Shown in pieces: positions 35,200 to 47,508 of a stretch of 64,000 nucleotides of DNA (positions are counted from its first letter, which is position 1; every line of letters begins with the position of its first letter). Made by a program: the position numbers and the translations under genes. Where the stretch lies: the NCBI GenBank assembly GCA_963556195.1, contig OY744544.1, positions 48,602,827 through 48,666,826 on the forward strand, written 5' to 3'. This DNA is from Sepiola atlantica. Its lineage: Eukaryota > Mollusca > Cephalopoda > Sepiida > Sepiolidae. Under the pieces are notes generated by a model. That model saw only the letters and a program-made list of their open reading frames with translations, had not been told where the DNA came from and searched no databases.

Positions 35200-35640
35200 C
35201 AAAGACAGGAGATGCCTATGGCCTTAGTCTTGAAAAGACTAAGGCTATAAGTAGGAGGAAAAGTCAACAGGAAAAGAGTTCCACAAGCCTGCAGTTCTTG
35301 GAAATAAGCTACTGGAATAGAAAACTGTATTACAATGAGGAGACCACTAGACCAATGACGGAGACCACTAGAGTCAAACAAGATGGAACAAAGGAAACAG
35401 CTAAAGAACACATGCCATAATGGTATTTATAGAAAAGACTGAGACTAGCAACTTCATATCTGTGAGCAAGAGGGTGCAGAGAAGAAGGGTGGCGCAAATC
35501 GAATTACAAATACGTTTCTGTACTTTATCACGAACCCTCAAATGGGACAGATTCACCAGCCCAAATATGATAACTACTCCAAGCATGAAAAAGTGTTAGA
35601 AATATACCAGGAATTTCCCTGGAGCCTCTTTGTCACTATA
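35200..35640 (-). pseudogene. Jockey-like LINE ORF2 C-terminal remnant
   Basis: The reverse strand reads 'YHIWAGESVPF' then 'LHPLAHRYEVASLSLFYKY', matching the post-RT region of the two larger jockey-like LINEs here ('HIWAGAS', 'QPLSHRRNVASLCLFYKY'). Stops and shifts are frequent. It abuts the right TSD of LINE copy 2, which therefore inserted into this older element. A short hairpin (35217-35249, 3-nt loop) lies at its left end. Confidence 0.65.
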
Positions 35641-37204
35641 AAGTGAAAACTGAAAAACACTGATACAGTTGTTACCTGGCTATTTTCACCCTCATTGTAA
35701 GCTGACATCTTATACCAACTTGACACATTACTGCAGACCAGCCAATTACTAACCTACAAGAACCCACTCGCTGACCGGAGTATGTGAATACTGTAATAAC
35801 AATACAAACGCTACTATCACAAACTTGTCGTAGAAAATACACAAAGTGAGACAAACAGATACTCACACACAGCTCCAAAACTACTACCTAACTATTGCAG
35901 TTAAATAGAAACGACACTCGTTCTTTGAAAAGAATCAATTTACGTTCGATAGTTGGGTTTTTTTTATATAAAACTTTCGATTTTTCTAGTCCTGTGTTTG
36001 TTCATTCTCTACTATTGTCATCATCAATACTATTCATCATCCAGATAAGGGGTCTTAAGCACGCTCCCACTGGAAACCAATTTTTGTGATAATGGGGCAG
36101 TCAACCATGTGGTCACTCATATAAAAGGCATGACTCAGGAAGTCCACTTCCTCTTTTTCAGGATAATCCTCAAACTGACATTATTGTCCACTGCTCTTAT
36201 TTTGTCCAAATCAGTTGTGTAACATATGGTCGATTTCCTCCGCATCATAAGCCCACCGTTTTACATAAGATTGACACTTTGCATATTTTTGTGTATTACT
36301 ATGTGCAAATAAATACTGTTATAGTTTTTCTTTTAGTTCATTTTTGCGTAAGTGAAAGAACAATTAAGATAAATACTGAGAAGTGGTGCAGCAAAAACAA
36401 TTTCTGTTCACATAGAGTTGGTTCATTATTTTTAAAATATCACATTAGGATCACCACTTTTAAACATAAACAAAAAAGATAAAACAAAAAGAACTAAAAC
36501 CTTACTTATAAAAATATAACAGGATTTATTTGTGTCTACAAGTAATACATCTTAATATGTGGATATATGAAAACTTATCAAGATATGTAGGGGCACATTG
36601 ACATTGTTTGGATGGAGAGACCGACCACATGTCATAGAATGGGTCTGAACAAAATGGGAATAGTGAACAATGATATTATCGCTTCAAGGATTAAACTGAA
36701 AAAAAAAAAGGGGGGGGGGGCTTTTGAATCACATGAGCATAGAGCTAAACCAAACAATGGTTAACCACCCACCATGATCTGGGACTTCATGGATTAGCGA
36801 GAAAAAAACCCAACCCTAACCATCAGTCGATAACGCAAAGTGAAGACAACCAATAAAAACAAAATAGCTTGTCATCAATAATTTCTTAATGTGTAAATCT
36901 TTTAATTAATTCATCCTAGAAAACATTAACAAATTCGTCCTTTGGGAATGAGTGGCCAATAAGTTCAAACAATATTAACAAACAAGGAAATTAGGAAATG
37001 TCATAAAGAGAGTTGATAAATTAGCAGAAAGCAGTCAGATTTTCTGTGTAGTGAGCTTTTCAAAAATACAGCTAACAAAGAAATAATATAATTTAAAAAC
37101 TGTTAACTTAATCCCTAAAAAGTTATTTTCCAAATCAATGGAATATCCCTCTGCAGATGAAATCCATCAACAATCCAAAGAGACGGATTAAAAAGATTTA
37201 CTTT
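35641..37204. other. Anonymous non-coding DNA
   Basis: No recognisable coding region. Contains an A/G homopolymer block at about 36701-36720. Confidence 0.45.
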
Positions 37205-39160
37205 TTATTCTAAATTTTGTGCCGCTGCCATTGCTCACTATTTCAATTGGTTTCACAAAAATTAGATGCTCTGAAACTAAAGCCACCTTTAAGACTGCTA
37301 GCAACCACTGCAAAAGGGTTATAAATGATGTGAAAGAGTCCTATGCCCAATCTGTGAAATCTAGGGTGACTGAGCAGAGGCTTGGTTCCCAAGAGTTTGG
37401 GTGAATAACAAACAGGGTCCTGAACAGATGTATGACCTCTATTCCAACTATCGTCAATGGACCAGAGGTGATTTCCTTAGCATCTGATAAAGACAATTTT
37501 TTTGCAAAAACCTTTGCATCTAATTTCACCCTTTGCGATTAGGGACGCCTAAATTTCCCTCTAGGATGGTAAACACTCTGAGCGACATCCGTATATCTGT
37601 CTGGGATGTTGTCAAACTTATCAAGAACCTAAATGCCCGCAAGACAACTGGTACTGACAACATTCCAATCAATCCAATTAAGAAACTGCAAGCAGAACTC
37701 TTTACTCTTACAAAACTGTTCAATCGTTGCTTAAAAGAGAAATGCTTCCCATCACCTTGGAAAACTGTCAGTTTGGCCAGTATTTTAAAAATACTGGAGA
37801 TCAGTTTCCTGAGCGTCATGAGTAAGTTGTCAACCACCTCAGCAAAAACAATCAGTGACAAGCAATATGGATTCCATCCTGCAAGATAAATCGCTGATAT
37901 GATGACTATAGGATCAGTGAATCTATTGACAGAGGTTTAGTCTCTAGAGCCAATAGCACTTGCCATATCAAAGGTCTTTGATAAGGTTTGGCACAAAGTT
38001 TTGCTTCACAAGCTAGTTAGGTATGGAATATCTGGAAATGTCTTTTCAACCATCAAATTCTTTCTCTCCGATAGGTTTATAAAAGTAGTCGTTAATGGGC
38101 AGAAGTCTGAAGCACATAGTATCAATGCCAGCGTGCTGCAGGGATCTATTCTGGGCCCAACCATCTTTCTGATCTTTATCAATGATCTCCCAAAGAACAT
38201 TCTCACCTTCGCTGACATTTATGCAGATGACACAACTATCTATGGCAACACTTTACAGAGTATTAATGATCAAGATCTGTTTCTCTCTCTTTCGACCTGG
38301 AGCACGTAGTGCAATGGGGAAAAAGGTGCTGGTTACTTTCGATACATATAAAACCAAGCTTCTCTCATTTCACCACCAACACTCGGATCTTCACTTTGCC
38401 CCAATTGAAATGAATGGCTCTCTCCTTGAAAAAGCCCCCCTCCTTTGATAAGCTTCTAGGACTAACCTTCACTCCAGATCTCAAATGGAAGACTTACATC
38501 AAATCTGTTGCTAAAGTCGGTGAAAAGATTGGTGGATCATTCTACCGCCCCAGAAAGTATCTCACTCCTGACGCAATCCTCTACATGTATAAAAGTCAAA
38601 TACTTCCCAAGATGGAATAATGTTGCCACATCTGGGGAATGGCCACTCAGAGTACCCTTTCCTGCCTTGACAGAATATAAAACTGACTTCAAAATCTAGT
38701 GGGAGATGTCCTCTTCTTTACAGCCTCTTTCTCACAGAAGAGAGGTTGTAAGTCTCTCTCTACTCTATCGTTATTTTCATGGTAAGTGCTCAACTGATCT
38801 CCAATCTATGGTTTTCCCCTGTAAAACATTTACAACAAAAACTCGTCTAGTTACAACAACTGTAAATAATTTTCCTTTCTCCCTGTGTGTACCTAAAACT
38901 AAACATAACTTCCATAAGCGAAGTTTATTTCCAAGAATTATCCGTCTTTGGAACACAATACCACGGGGCTGCTTCCCAGTTGACTATAGTATGGTTGTTA
39001 TTAAGTTCAGTGTTAACAAATTTCTGTTGAGCTGTCCTCTTAAATAATCTAATTCGGACCAGTCTCAACCATTGTTACTAATCCTCACGGTGTTGTCTCA
39101 CCGTTCACCTGACAAACTCTGTAACCCTTATCCTAGAATGCCCTCTGGGTTGTGATAAAC
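37205..39160 (+). mobile_element. Jockey-like LINE, 5'-truncated ORF2
   Basis: Plus-strand blocks in order: endonuclease-RT linker (37219-37400), RT N-terminal blocks at 37533-37889 ('LIKNLNARKTTGTDNIP', 'SDKQYGFHPAR'), palm at 38001-38309 ('GSILGPTIFLIFINDLP', with an intact YADD in 'IYADDTTIYG'), post-RT region at 38414-38700 and C-terminus at 38706-39047 ('LQPLSHRREVVSLSLLYRYF', 'RIIRLWNTIPRGCF'). The endonuclease is missing. Five or more frameshifts or stops divide the ORF. It is the parent subfamily of the scraps at 1504 and 27185. Confidence 0.85.
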
Positions 39161-41494
39161 GGTGACCTGTTAAAAAAATGATTGTTTTTAAAGAAATATC
39201 GGCGCTTGTTCGTAATACTCCACCACCCGTTTTTCTCAACTTTTTTTACTGACTAATTTTTTTCTTTTTTCGGTGTACTATTACCTATTATGTCGCTAGA
39301 GAATTCCGTGTCATTTAGAATTTTTTCAAATATTTTAGATTTTAGAAGAGGGGATCAGTTTCCTATATAAATAGTTTGAAGAACTACGAATGCCTGATAA
39401 AAAGTAACAGGATATCATTTTTACAATGTCGCATTTCGCATTAATAAGCAAAAATACAACTTGGAAAGTATCAAAACAATTTACTTCTTGAATTAATAAC
39501 TTAAATTCTTGGATCAAATTGCGAAAAAAAAAAATTTTAAGTTATCAACTCGTATTTTATTTTTATTTACGATAAATAAATAAATGTCGATCAGAAATAA
39601 AACTCTTTTTCCACAAAAATAATCTCATTTCGATTTTTCCAGTTGGGCTCTTCTTTATTTTGAGAGGCAGCTTATCAGCCTTTATGGCTGCCAATATTGG
39701 CTCGGTGGAATCCGGAAACGAGAACAGCCAAAAAGACGACCACAGAAAATGAAACCCGGGTTTCAGAAATAGAAACAAACAAAAAAACAAAAACACTATT
39801 TTATTAATTTTTTACTAATATTTTTACATTGTATTTTATTTTTGTAATTATTGTTTTCTAGTATTATTTTTTCATTTCTTTTTTTAGTCACACAGACAGT
39901 TTATTTGTTTCTGTAAATAAATTTTTAAAAATCTTCATTTTTTAAAAAAAATTTATGATTGCAACGCGTGGGACAAAAAAATGGTAAAGTGGAAAATAAT
40001 TAAGCGTATGTCTAAGATTTGATTAAATTGTTGCGTATTTACATTATTTACTGATCACACTAAGTCGTTGTTTTAATTGGTTTTTTAAATTAATATATCA
40101 CTGAAGCTCTACTTAAAATAACTACAGTCGTAGTTATGAACGATACGTTTAGCGATAAAGATTATAATCGACAACACAACAATGTTTATTAGAAATTAAA
40201 GTCAATGAAAAATACAACTAATTTATTTATTTTGGTATAATTTTCGAGAAATTAAATATAAAAAATGAAATTTCTCAATTCAAAAACGAATCGTGATTAC
40301 GGAAAGGGCACATTTCAACAACAATAGTTATTACATGATTTCAAACAAAATTTCTTGGCGAAAATAATTCAACTGCTATCGTATATATCTGGAATAGAAA
40401 ATATTTCACAAATCAGAAAAAAAAAAAAAAGAAATTAAATTCTTAGAAATCTTCTATGAAAGCTACACGATGTTATTTTTTTTTTCACTAATAAAAATAC
40501 TTAACACATACAATGAAAAAGAGGAAGATGGCAAGGGGGAAAGCAACATGATGGGTCATAAACAAGATTACATTTATATCAGGAAATCAATCAACAATAT
40601 CTAAAGAATAAGAAAAGTCTTACGTGTTTCGGATAAGAAGAGTAGAAAGGAGAGAAAAACGACGGTCAACAGACGTTTAAGAAATTGAGAAGGAAGAGTT
40701 CTGCCCGGTTTTGGAGGTGATCGCCATTCTAAGGGAGGTAACTGGCGAACAAACACCAGCTACGTTATCGAACGTCTCTCAGGAGACCACAGGCCAACTC
40801 AAAACGAAAAGATATTTCCATGTAACTTTTTGTCAAAATAAAATAAAAAGGAAATTAATGTTATATAAGAATTAATGAGTTAAAAAAAACTATAATTAAT
40901 GTAAAAAAAATAACATATTTTTATCTTAAGAGGAATAGCTTTTTTTTTTATATTTGAATTATATGTTGATTGTGTTTTATTTATTTATTATTTTTAATAC
41001 CGATAAACCGGAAACGTTGTGATGTAAAAAGAGGGGGGGATCGGTTATAATATCGAACGCCCTCACTTCCATGGGAAGATAACTGTAGTAGTAGTAGTAG
41101 TAGTAGTATATAATACTACTAATAATAATAATAATAAATGAGTGGATAAATAATTAGACGCACCCCATATAGATTCTTCTATTTATCATCAAAGATGACG
41201 GTTTTTGTTGGAGTTATTGTAACCAATAGTAAATAATGATAAAGCAGAATATTTATGACTCAGAGGCATCAGCCGCAGTTGAACGCGTTGCAGGCGTATC
41301 TACCCTAACTCTAAATATTTACGCCCTCCTCCCCATCAAAATGTACACATCATTTGATGTTTTAAAACCTAATTAAATGTTCATTAATTCATAAATTTAA
41401 TTTACGCTTTTGGGAATAATAATAATATTTAGGAATTTTGGTAAACGTTACTATTGACGACATAAATAAAGAAAATGTGTAAGAAAGAGGGATA
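39161..41494. other. AT-rich non-coding DNA
   Basis: No gene recognised. Contains trinucleotide tracts (TAG)n at about 41086-41108 and (AAT)n at about 41119-41137. Confidence 0.45.
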
Positions 41495-41879
41495 TGTTAT
41501 CCCCTTCAACTCACGAAATGAATTAACGGAATAACGAAACCTTTTTACAACAACGAAGGGGGTTTATTCGGATAGAAGGTTACTTATACCGTTTGATATA
41601 GGTGGAAAAAATTTGGATAGTAGGTGCTGTAAGCGTCCAGTGGACAAAGAGGCAGGAGAGAGAACGTGTTTCCTCGTTGTTTGCCGGAGTCTCTCTGATG
41701 CGATCCTTTTTGGCTGGTGTCAGGGTACCGTCTGCTCATCGTCTGCAATATCCTAAGAGAGCTCAAGTAATCCCTTAGGGAACTAATGATATCAATGCTC
41801 CCTGCGAGCTGATTGGCCAAACCAGCTCACAGGGACACTGATAAGCATTACAAAGTAAATCTAATTTATGACTGCTACA
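41495..41879 (-). mobile_element. Probable 3' LTR of gypsy G3
   Basis: On the sense (minus) strand it begins TGTAGCAGTC, directly after a purine tract (TAAGCAGGGGGTGA) that looks like a polypurine primer, and ends GGGATAACA, giving TG...CA termini over 385 bp. An AATAAA sits in the sense strand near 41560. The start is nearly the same as that of the G4 LTR (TGTAGCAGTT). No second LTR or TSD was found, so the left boundary is tentative. Confidence 0.5.
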
Positions 41880-42005
41880 TCACCCCCTGCTTAAGCTACA
41901 GGAAGAAAAGGAAGTGTAGCAGTTGGAAAGAACAAAAATACAAAGTACAAAATTTGTCAATTCAGAATTTCGTTAAAAGTTTTTGGCTATGGGATTTCAA
42001 AAATA

Positions 42006-42055
42006 TTTTTGCAGAAAAGGCATAAACCTTTTGGTTTATGCCTTTTCTGCAAAAA
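42006..42055. repeat. 23-bp perfect inverted repeat with 4-nt loop
   Basis: Arms 42006-42028 and 42033-42055 are perfectly complementary (core GCAGAAAAGGCATAAACC), with loop TTTT. Its right arm doubles as the first unit of the adjoining minisatellite. Confidence 0.92.
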
Positions 42056-42345
42056 GTATTTTTAGAACATTCTTTTGTTTTTTTTTCGTTTTTGGCTTTT
42101 ATGCAAAAAGTATTTTTAGGAAAAATGTTTTTCTTTTCTGTGAAAAGTATTTTTTTTTAGGAAAATGTTTTTCTTTTCTGTGAAAAGTTTTTTATTTTAA
42201 ATGTTTGTATTTTTGTGAAAAATAGTTTTTTGGAAAACGTTTGTCTTCTCTGTGAAAAGTATTTTTTAAGTTTGTCTTTTCTTTGAAAAGTAGTTTTTTG
42301 AAAAATGTTTATCTTTTCTGTGAAAAGTAGTTTTTTGGAAAAACA
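42050..42345. repeat. Minisatellite, unit about 31-39 bp
   Basis: About eight units built on 'tgaaaagtagttttttgga' plus 'aaatgtttttcttttctg'. Length varies by deletions within units. Located in the 3' UTR of gypsy G3. Opposite-strand ORFs rich in Lys/Phe here are by-products. Confidence 0.85.
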
Positions 42346-42720
42346 GTAATTGTATAATAGAGTACAGGGACTCAAAAAGCTCATTCTATATATATATATA
42401 GTTTTACACAGTTTTTTGGGCCAATGTACTCGCCGATCACTACATGAGGTGGTGACATAATTGTCTTTAGGGGTTTCCAACAGTACAGGTGTAGTTACAG
42501 CTGTTTGATGCACGTAGGGGGCTCAGGTGTTTCTGTATTTAGAAAGGCTCTTTTCACCCTGTACATAGAGTCTTTTTTGCCACCAATGTCAAGGGTGAAA
42601 AGCACACGATAAGGACTAGTATAAGGAGGAGTAAGAGGGGATTTCACGGAGTCTTTTCTAACAAAAACATGAGTCCATGACGAAATGTCTTTCGGGACCG
42701 AAGATTTAATGGTCTGTTGC

Positions 42721-42758
42721 CTTTAATGAGCTCCTACCTATGTAGGAGCTCATTAAAG
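42721..42758. repeat. 17-bp perfect inverted repeat with 4-nt loop
   Basis: CTTTAATGAGCTCCTAC (42721-42737), loop CTAT, then its exact complement (42742-42758). Confidence 0.93.
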
Positions 42759-42979
42759 TAAGCTTATGGCCGGGGGTAGGTTCTTGGACAAAGGGTTAAA
42801 CCTATGTGGGGTCCCCCGACCAAAAGTTGTGGGAGAGATGTCTTCATAGCAGCATGTCATTCCCATTGTTCGATGTGGCCTGACCACATGTGGATAAAAT
42901 TAACAGATTAAAACAAACAAAGGGAAAGAAGGAAAACATTATTATAATATCTGAAATTATATTAGAAAGAAAGTGAAGA

Positions 42980-43546
42980 AATAATAAAGCTAACACAAAA
43001 ATGGTATTTTGTAAAATCAATAATTAGAGTAAAACATTTATATTAAAACAAAACAATTTATTTTACTAAGGAAAAATTCTGTTTGTACGAATGTGTACGA
43101 GTGAAATGTTCGTTTTGTTTAAGTTCATGTTTGTACGAATTTGTATATGCGAGCGTGTTTGATGTATTTTTGTGGCAATTATAATGGTGTGTGTTTGAAA
43201 GAATAGTTCGTTATTCGTGGTAGGAATTAAAAGAGATTACCTACTTTTTGACTTTTGCCTCCCCCACGTCCTCGGGCGAGCCACTGGGGTGGATGGGGAG
43301 GGGTGTCGACGATCTCCTCTGTGCTTTCGGCCAGAAAGCGGAAGAAAAAGAGAAAGAAAAAAGGGTGCGTGACTTGTTTTATAGGGAGTCAAATCACGCG
43401 TGGTCAAGCTGACCTGTTGGTTCCTGATTGGCCGGAATCTTCGGCCAACGTGCTTTCATGAAATCACTCCTTCTTCTCTACCTCAGAGACGAAGAAGTGG
43501 TGAGCAAACAAAGAAAGAAGTCGCAACAAATATCCTCTAGCCGGCA
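42980..43546 (-). mobile_element. LTR relic related to the G1 LTR
   Basis: Shares ordered words with the G1 LTR: 'aaaacaatttattt', 'cgcgtggtcaagc', 'tgttggt', 'gaagaag' and 'acaaagaaagaa'. It is clearly another family or subfamily. It ends where G1 begins, at the GTAG TSD, so G1 probably inserted at the edge of this LTR or of the G2 element to which it belongs. Left boundary approximate. Confidence 0.5.
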
Positions 43547-43550
43547 GTAG

Positions 43551-44282
43551 TGTGGGTACTAACGAATTCTAAACGTTAAACATGAAAGAACAAGTAAAAA
43601 TACGCCAGTAACCAACACAAAAAGTAAGAAAGCCAGCACTCAAAATTCATATAAACATAACAATTTATTTAACGTGGTTCATTTAAATTGTATAAATTCC
43701 TCAATGAAAGTCTGAGTTTTGTGTACAGGAAAATGTCCCTTTTACTGTTTGTATAAAATGTCTCTTTTAAAGTTTGTTCTTGGAAAGTACACGTGTTTTG
43801 GTGTGCGCGTATATTAGAGAAAATGAGCCGTCTCTCTACCCTTTTTTGGGGGGAGTGTACGAAATGGTAGGAATTTGTGTTGAAAGGGTTTAAGCTTACT
43901 ATTTGTCCTGTGTCCGGTGAGGAGGAACGGGGAGACGGCGTGTAGTAACTGTAAGACAGTAGCAGGCAGTGTTTTCTTGCCCCATGCCTTTGGAGTCTGT
44001 TGATGGGATCGTCTTAATCGCTGGTTGTAGGGAGAGAAAGACTTCGTTGACAGGACCGTGTTACTTGCTGGGAAAGGGAAAAAAAAGGAAGGAGGAAGTG
44101 CGTTCTTTCTTTTATATCACTCAAAATCTCGCGTGGTCAAGCATGATTTGTTGGTCTTTGATTGACCGGACCCTCTGACAGCGTGATTTGGCGAGAATAG
44201 GCCCTGTCTTCTTCCTTAGAAACGAAGAAGGGCTGAGTTAACAGAGAAAGAAATAATAACATATTAGGATGTTAATCCGATA
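43551..44282 (-). repeat. G1 3' LTR (732 bp)
   Basis: Outer end TGTGGGTACTAACG on the plus strand, inner end GTTAATCCGATA followed by AAAACCCCCCTTA, whose complement is the polypurine tract. It includes a segment of about 250 bp that is absent from the 5' LTR. Confidence 0.9.
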
Positions 44283-44295
44283 AAACCCCCCTTAG
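44283..44295 (-). promoter_or_regulatory. Polypurine tract of G1
   Basis: The sense strand reads TAAGGGGGGTTTT immediately upstream of the 3' LTR, the expected plus-strand DNA priming site. Confidence 0.75.
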
Positions 44296-44320
44296 ATTGA
44301 AAAATATTGAAAAAATATTT

Positions 44321-45511
44321 TCAATATGTAACATACTGTTTCAGGTTGGCAGGCCAATTTACTTTCCTGCCGGATTTTGTCATTAGTTCAGGTTTATGTG
44401 GTGTGCTGGTTATTGTAGGACTTTGTTTGCACACTTCGGTATCCTGTGGAGGTGTAGGGTGTTTCAGCATGCTGTTCTTCGATGAATCCAAGTATGCCGG
44501 TTTTATCCTATCTATGGAAACCGTATCTTGTTTTCCATTTTTAACTATGGTGAAATATTTTGCCTTCCTCTTCACCACTTGGAAAGGTCCTGAATATGTA
44601 GCACAAAGAGGTTTCTTTACTACATCAATGCGTACGAAAACATATTCGCAGTTGTGGAGGTCCTTTGGGATGTAAATTTCTTTTGTTTGTGTGCTTGTAG
44701 GCGTGAAAATCAAATCATTCATTCTTTGTTTTAAGTTCTGGACAAAGTGTGTAGATGGTTGAAAATGATTCGTTTTTTCGCAGAACTGGACGGGCAATGT
44801 CAGTGATGTCCCGAAAACCATTTCGGATGATGTGCATCCTAAGTCCTGTTTTATCACATTCCTGATAGACAACAAAACTAGAGGAACGTTTTCTAACCAT
44901 GTTCCGAAATGGTTGTTGGCTGTCAGAGCTGCCTTTAATTGTCGATGGAAACGCTCGATCATTCCGTTGGCACAAGGGTGATAAGCCGTCGTGGTTATGT
45001 GTTTCACTCCCAAAAGTTTTGCAAATTCATCGAAGAGTGTTGATTTAAATTGAACGCCACGATCAGTCGTTATTACTGATGGACAACCGAAATTAGTTAT
45101 CCAATCATGCAATATTGCTTTCGCGACGGATTGCGCAGATGTATCTCGTAAAGGAGTTATGACAGGCCATCTGGTAAATCTGTTGATGATTATTAATAAG
45201 TATGCATGGCCATTTGCTTCTGGCAGTGGTCCAACTATGTCGATATGTAAGTTGGTGAATCTACCATCTGGGTAGATAAATTGGCCAGGTGGAGATTTTG
45301 TATGTCTACCCACCTTGCTAGTTTGACATTTTAAACACACTTTAGTCCGATCCCTTATGTCTCTATGCATTTTAGGCCAGACAAAACGATTACTAATTAA
45401 TTTGATAGTAGCTCGTCGGCCTGGGTATGACAAGTTATGGAAATGTTCAAAAACTTTTTTCTGAGTGAAGGTGGTATATAAGGCCTGGAATAACCTGTAC
45501 TTGTGTCGCAT
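44321..45511 (-). pseudogene. G1 integrase (frameshifted from pol)
   Basis: 396-residue frame. The N-terminal zinc-binding region reads HNLSYPG...CLKCQ, where the second His of the usual HHCC finger is Tyr. The catalytic triad is D91 (HIDIVG), D150 (TTDRGVQF) and E186 (GMIERFHRQLK), an exact DD35E spacing. The C-terminal part includes 'YVFVRIDVVKKPL' and ends at 44321, 38 bp before the LTR. It overlaps the upstream pol frame by 115 nt; the same bases read as pol in another frame, so a single indel near a run of A/T at about 45450 separates integrase from pol. Confidence 0.9.
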
Positions 45512-47508
45512 AGGAATGTCTTAGTTCCAAAAGGGATTGGATGTGCCTTTAATTCTAAGGAAGTGTCCTTTTTTACCTTGTCTAATGTTTTGTCATTTTT
45601 CTGTTCATCTGCGACTAACTCGAAGTTAAGAGCTTCAGAATTTATGATGTGAATTGTAGAGCGTGACAAGGTATCCGCTACAATATTGTCTGTGCCCTTG
45701 ATGTAACGAATATCCGATGTAAATTGGGATATGTAGTCCAGTTGTCGGGTATCTCTGGGCGTATATTTGTCCATATTTGTGTGTAAGGCATATGTGAGGG
45801 GTTTGTGGTCTGTGAAAACAGTAAAGTCTCGACCCTCGAGAAGATGCCGGGAATGTTTTATTGACAGATAGATCGCAGATAATTCTCTCGAGAAAGCGCT
45901 GTATTTTTGTTGTGCATTATTTAGTTTCACCGAGAAGAAAGAGATGGGTTTTTCTATACCGTTTTGAGTTTGGTGTAGAACTGATCCTATCGAAAATGAA
46001 GAAGCGTCTGTAGTCAGTGTTAGTACTGAATTATCCTCATTATGGATGTAAGACAGTTTTGTGAAATCTGCCAGTGCTTTCTTTGAGTTGTTGAATGCGA
46101 TTAGTGCTTCCCCTTCTACTGTATTCGTTGCATTTTTCTTTTTTTGTTTGCGCAGCAAATTTGTGAGAGGAGTTAAAATGTTTGCACAACCTGGAATGAA
46201 TCTGCGGTAGTAATTTATCAAACCAAGGTATCTTCTCAATTGTCGCAATGATATTGGTTGAGGAAATTGCTGGATTGCTGCCACTTTTTCTGGCACGGGT
46301 GCAATACCTTGTTCATCGATTACGTGACCCAAGAATGTCAGTTGGGGGACTGTGAAAACACATTTGCTTATGTTGATTTTTAAACCAAAATGTGCCAGTC
46401 TCTCAAAAACCTGTTCCAGATGTTCGTGATGTTCTTGAATATTTCGACTACCGATTAGTACGTCATCGATGTATGCAAAGGCAAATGGTAATCCTCTCAA
46501 AACCTCGTCTATCAGTCTCTGAAAACTTTGAGCTGCGTTGCGTAATCCAAAAGGCATTCTTGTAAATTCATATAGGCCAAAAGGAGCAGTTATTGATGTT
46601 TTTTCTATGTCTTCTTCTGCTACTGGAATTTGGTAATATGCCTTGACCAAATCAAGTTTTGAAAAAATCTTAGTTCCTTGTAGACCTATGGCAAAATCGT
46701 GAATATGGGGAATTGGATATCTGTCAGGAACTGTTTTGGCATTTAGGTTTCGAAAGTCTCCACAAGGCCGCCAAGCCCCTGAATCTGGTTTTGGTACCAT
46801 GTGTAGTGGCGAGGAGTATGTGCTACTTGAAAGGCGGATGATGCCTAATTTTAGCATGTGTTGAAATTCGTTTTTTGCTATTTTGCACTTATCCGAGCGT
46901 AATCTGCGTGGAGATGCATGGATTGGTGGTCCCGTAGTTTTTATATGGTGTTTAGCAGAATGGCGAATTTCATCGGTGTGCTTTAAAGGAGTGGTTATTG
47001 ATGGGAATTTTTTAAAAAGTTCCTGTAAACCACTGTTGGTTGGTAAAGCAGAGCTGATTCCCGTTGATGTGTACACTGAGGTTATTCCTTTCATCGACAA
47101 CTGTGTTTCGCTGTCGATGAGGCAGTGTGTAGACATATCCACTGACAAACGAAAATGTGATAGAAAGTCTGCCCCAAGAATGAGTGTTTTTACTTGGGCT
47201 TGTGTAAAAATCCATGAGAATGGTCGTCGCAGTCCTAAATTCAGTGTCAGTGATATTTCTCCAAAAGTTTGGATTTTGGATCTGTTTGCTGCTTGTAAAG
47301 TGTATGTTGATGGTATAGACTTGCTGTTGGGTTCTGGTGGTATTACACTGATTTGTGCGCCAGTGTCGACTAAAAAAAGATATCCAGTATTGCTAAATAG
47401 ACGACTCATTTGTTTTATTCCAGCAGTTAATGTCGTCTTTACTTGCTGCTGGAAGGTCCGTTTCCCGCCTGTGTCTGTTCCACATCGAAATAGCATGGTT
47501 ATATACAT
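45397..47508 (-). CDS. G1 pol: protease, reverse transcriptase, RNase H
   Basis: 703 residues uninterrupted. The aspartic protease motif is [14 protein letters not shown] (active Asp about residue 48) with 'LILGADFL' downstream. RT has catalytic Asp about 286 ([13 protein letters not shown]) and YIDD at 346-349 ([10 protein letters not shown]). RNase H starts with TTDAS (Asp about 501) and includes '[11 protein letters not shown]' and '[11 protein letters not shown]'. The frame overlaps gag by 10 nt and runs into a frameshift before integrase. The first codons are probably not a real start; the natural product would be a gag-pol fusion. Confidence 0.93.
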   Translation of the reverse strand: MYITMLFRCGTDTGGKRTFQQQVKTTLTAGIKQMSRLFSNTGYLFLVDTGAQISVIPPEPNSKSIPSTYTLQAANRSKIQTFGEISLTLNLGLRRPFSWIFTQAQVKTLILGADFLSHFRLSVDMSTHCLIDSETQLSMKGITSVYTSTGISSALPTNSGLQELFKKFPSITTPLKHTDEIRHSAKHHIKTTGPPIHASPRRLRSDKCKIAKNEFQHMLKLGIIRLSSSTYSSPLHMVPKPDSGAWRPCGDFRNLNAKTVPDRYPIPHIHDFAIGLQGTKIFSKLDLVKAYYQIPVAEEDIEKTSITAPFGLYEFTRMPFGLRNAAQSFQRLIDEVLRGLPFAFAYIDDVLIGSRNIQEHHEHLEQVFERLAHFGLKINISKCVFTVPQLTFLGHVIDEQGIAPVPEKVAAIQQFPQPISLRQLRRYLGLINYYRRFIPGCANILTPLTNLLRKQKKKNATNTVEGEALIAFNNSKKALADFTKLSYIHNEDNSVLTLTTDASSFSIGSVLHQTQNGIEKPISFFSVKLNNAQQKYSAFSRELSAIYLSIKHSRHLLEGRDFTVFTDHKPLTYALHTNMDKYTPRDTRQLDYISQFTSDIRYIKGTDNIVADTLSRSTIHIINSEALNFELVADEQKNDKTLDKVKKDTSLELKAHPIPFGTKTFLCDTSTGYSRPYIPPSLRKKFLNISITCHTQADELLSN

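Larger units (their letters stand above)
41880..42720 (-). pseudogene. Gypsy G3 integrase C-terminus and 3' UTR
   Basis: The reverse strand of 42540-42680 reads 'THVFVRKDSVKSPLTPPYT' and 'SPYRVLF', the conserved post-catalytic integrase tail (compare 'YVFVRIDVVKKPLCATYSGP' in G1). Further on, 'VHWPKKL' near 42430 is the terminal motif before the stop. The catalytic core is missing. Between this and the LTR lies a minisatellite (42050-42345) and a hairpin. Confidence 0.65.

Noticed and set aside
39563..39796. Possible host exon in either strand
   Set aside because: No recognisable domain, no convincing splice sites, T-rich composition.
42030..42345. CRISPR-like array
   Set aside because: Units are degenerate, vary in length and have no unique spacers; this is a eukaryotic minisatellite.
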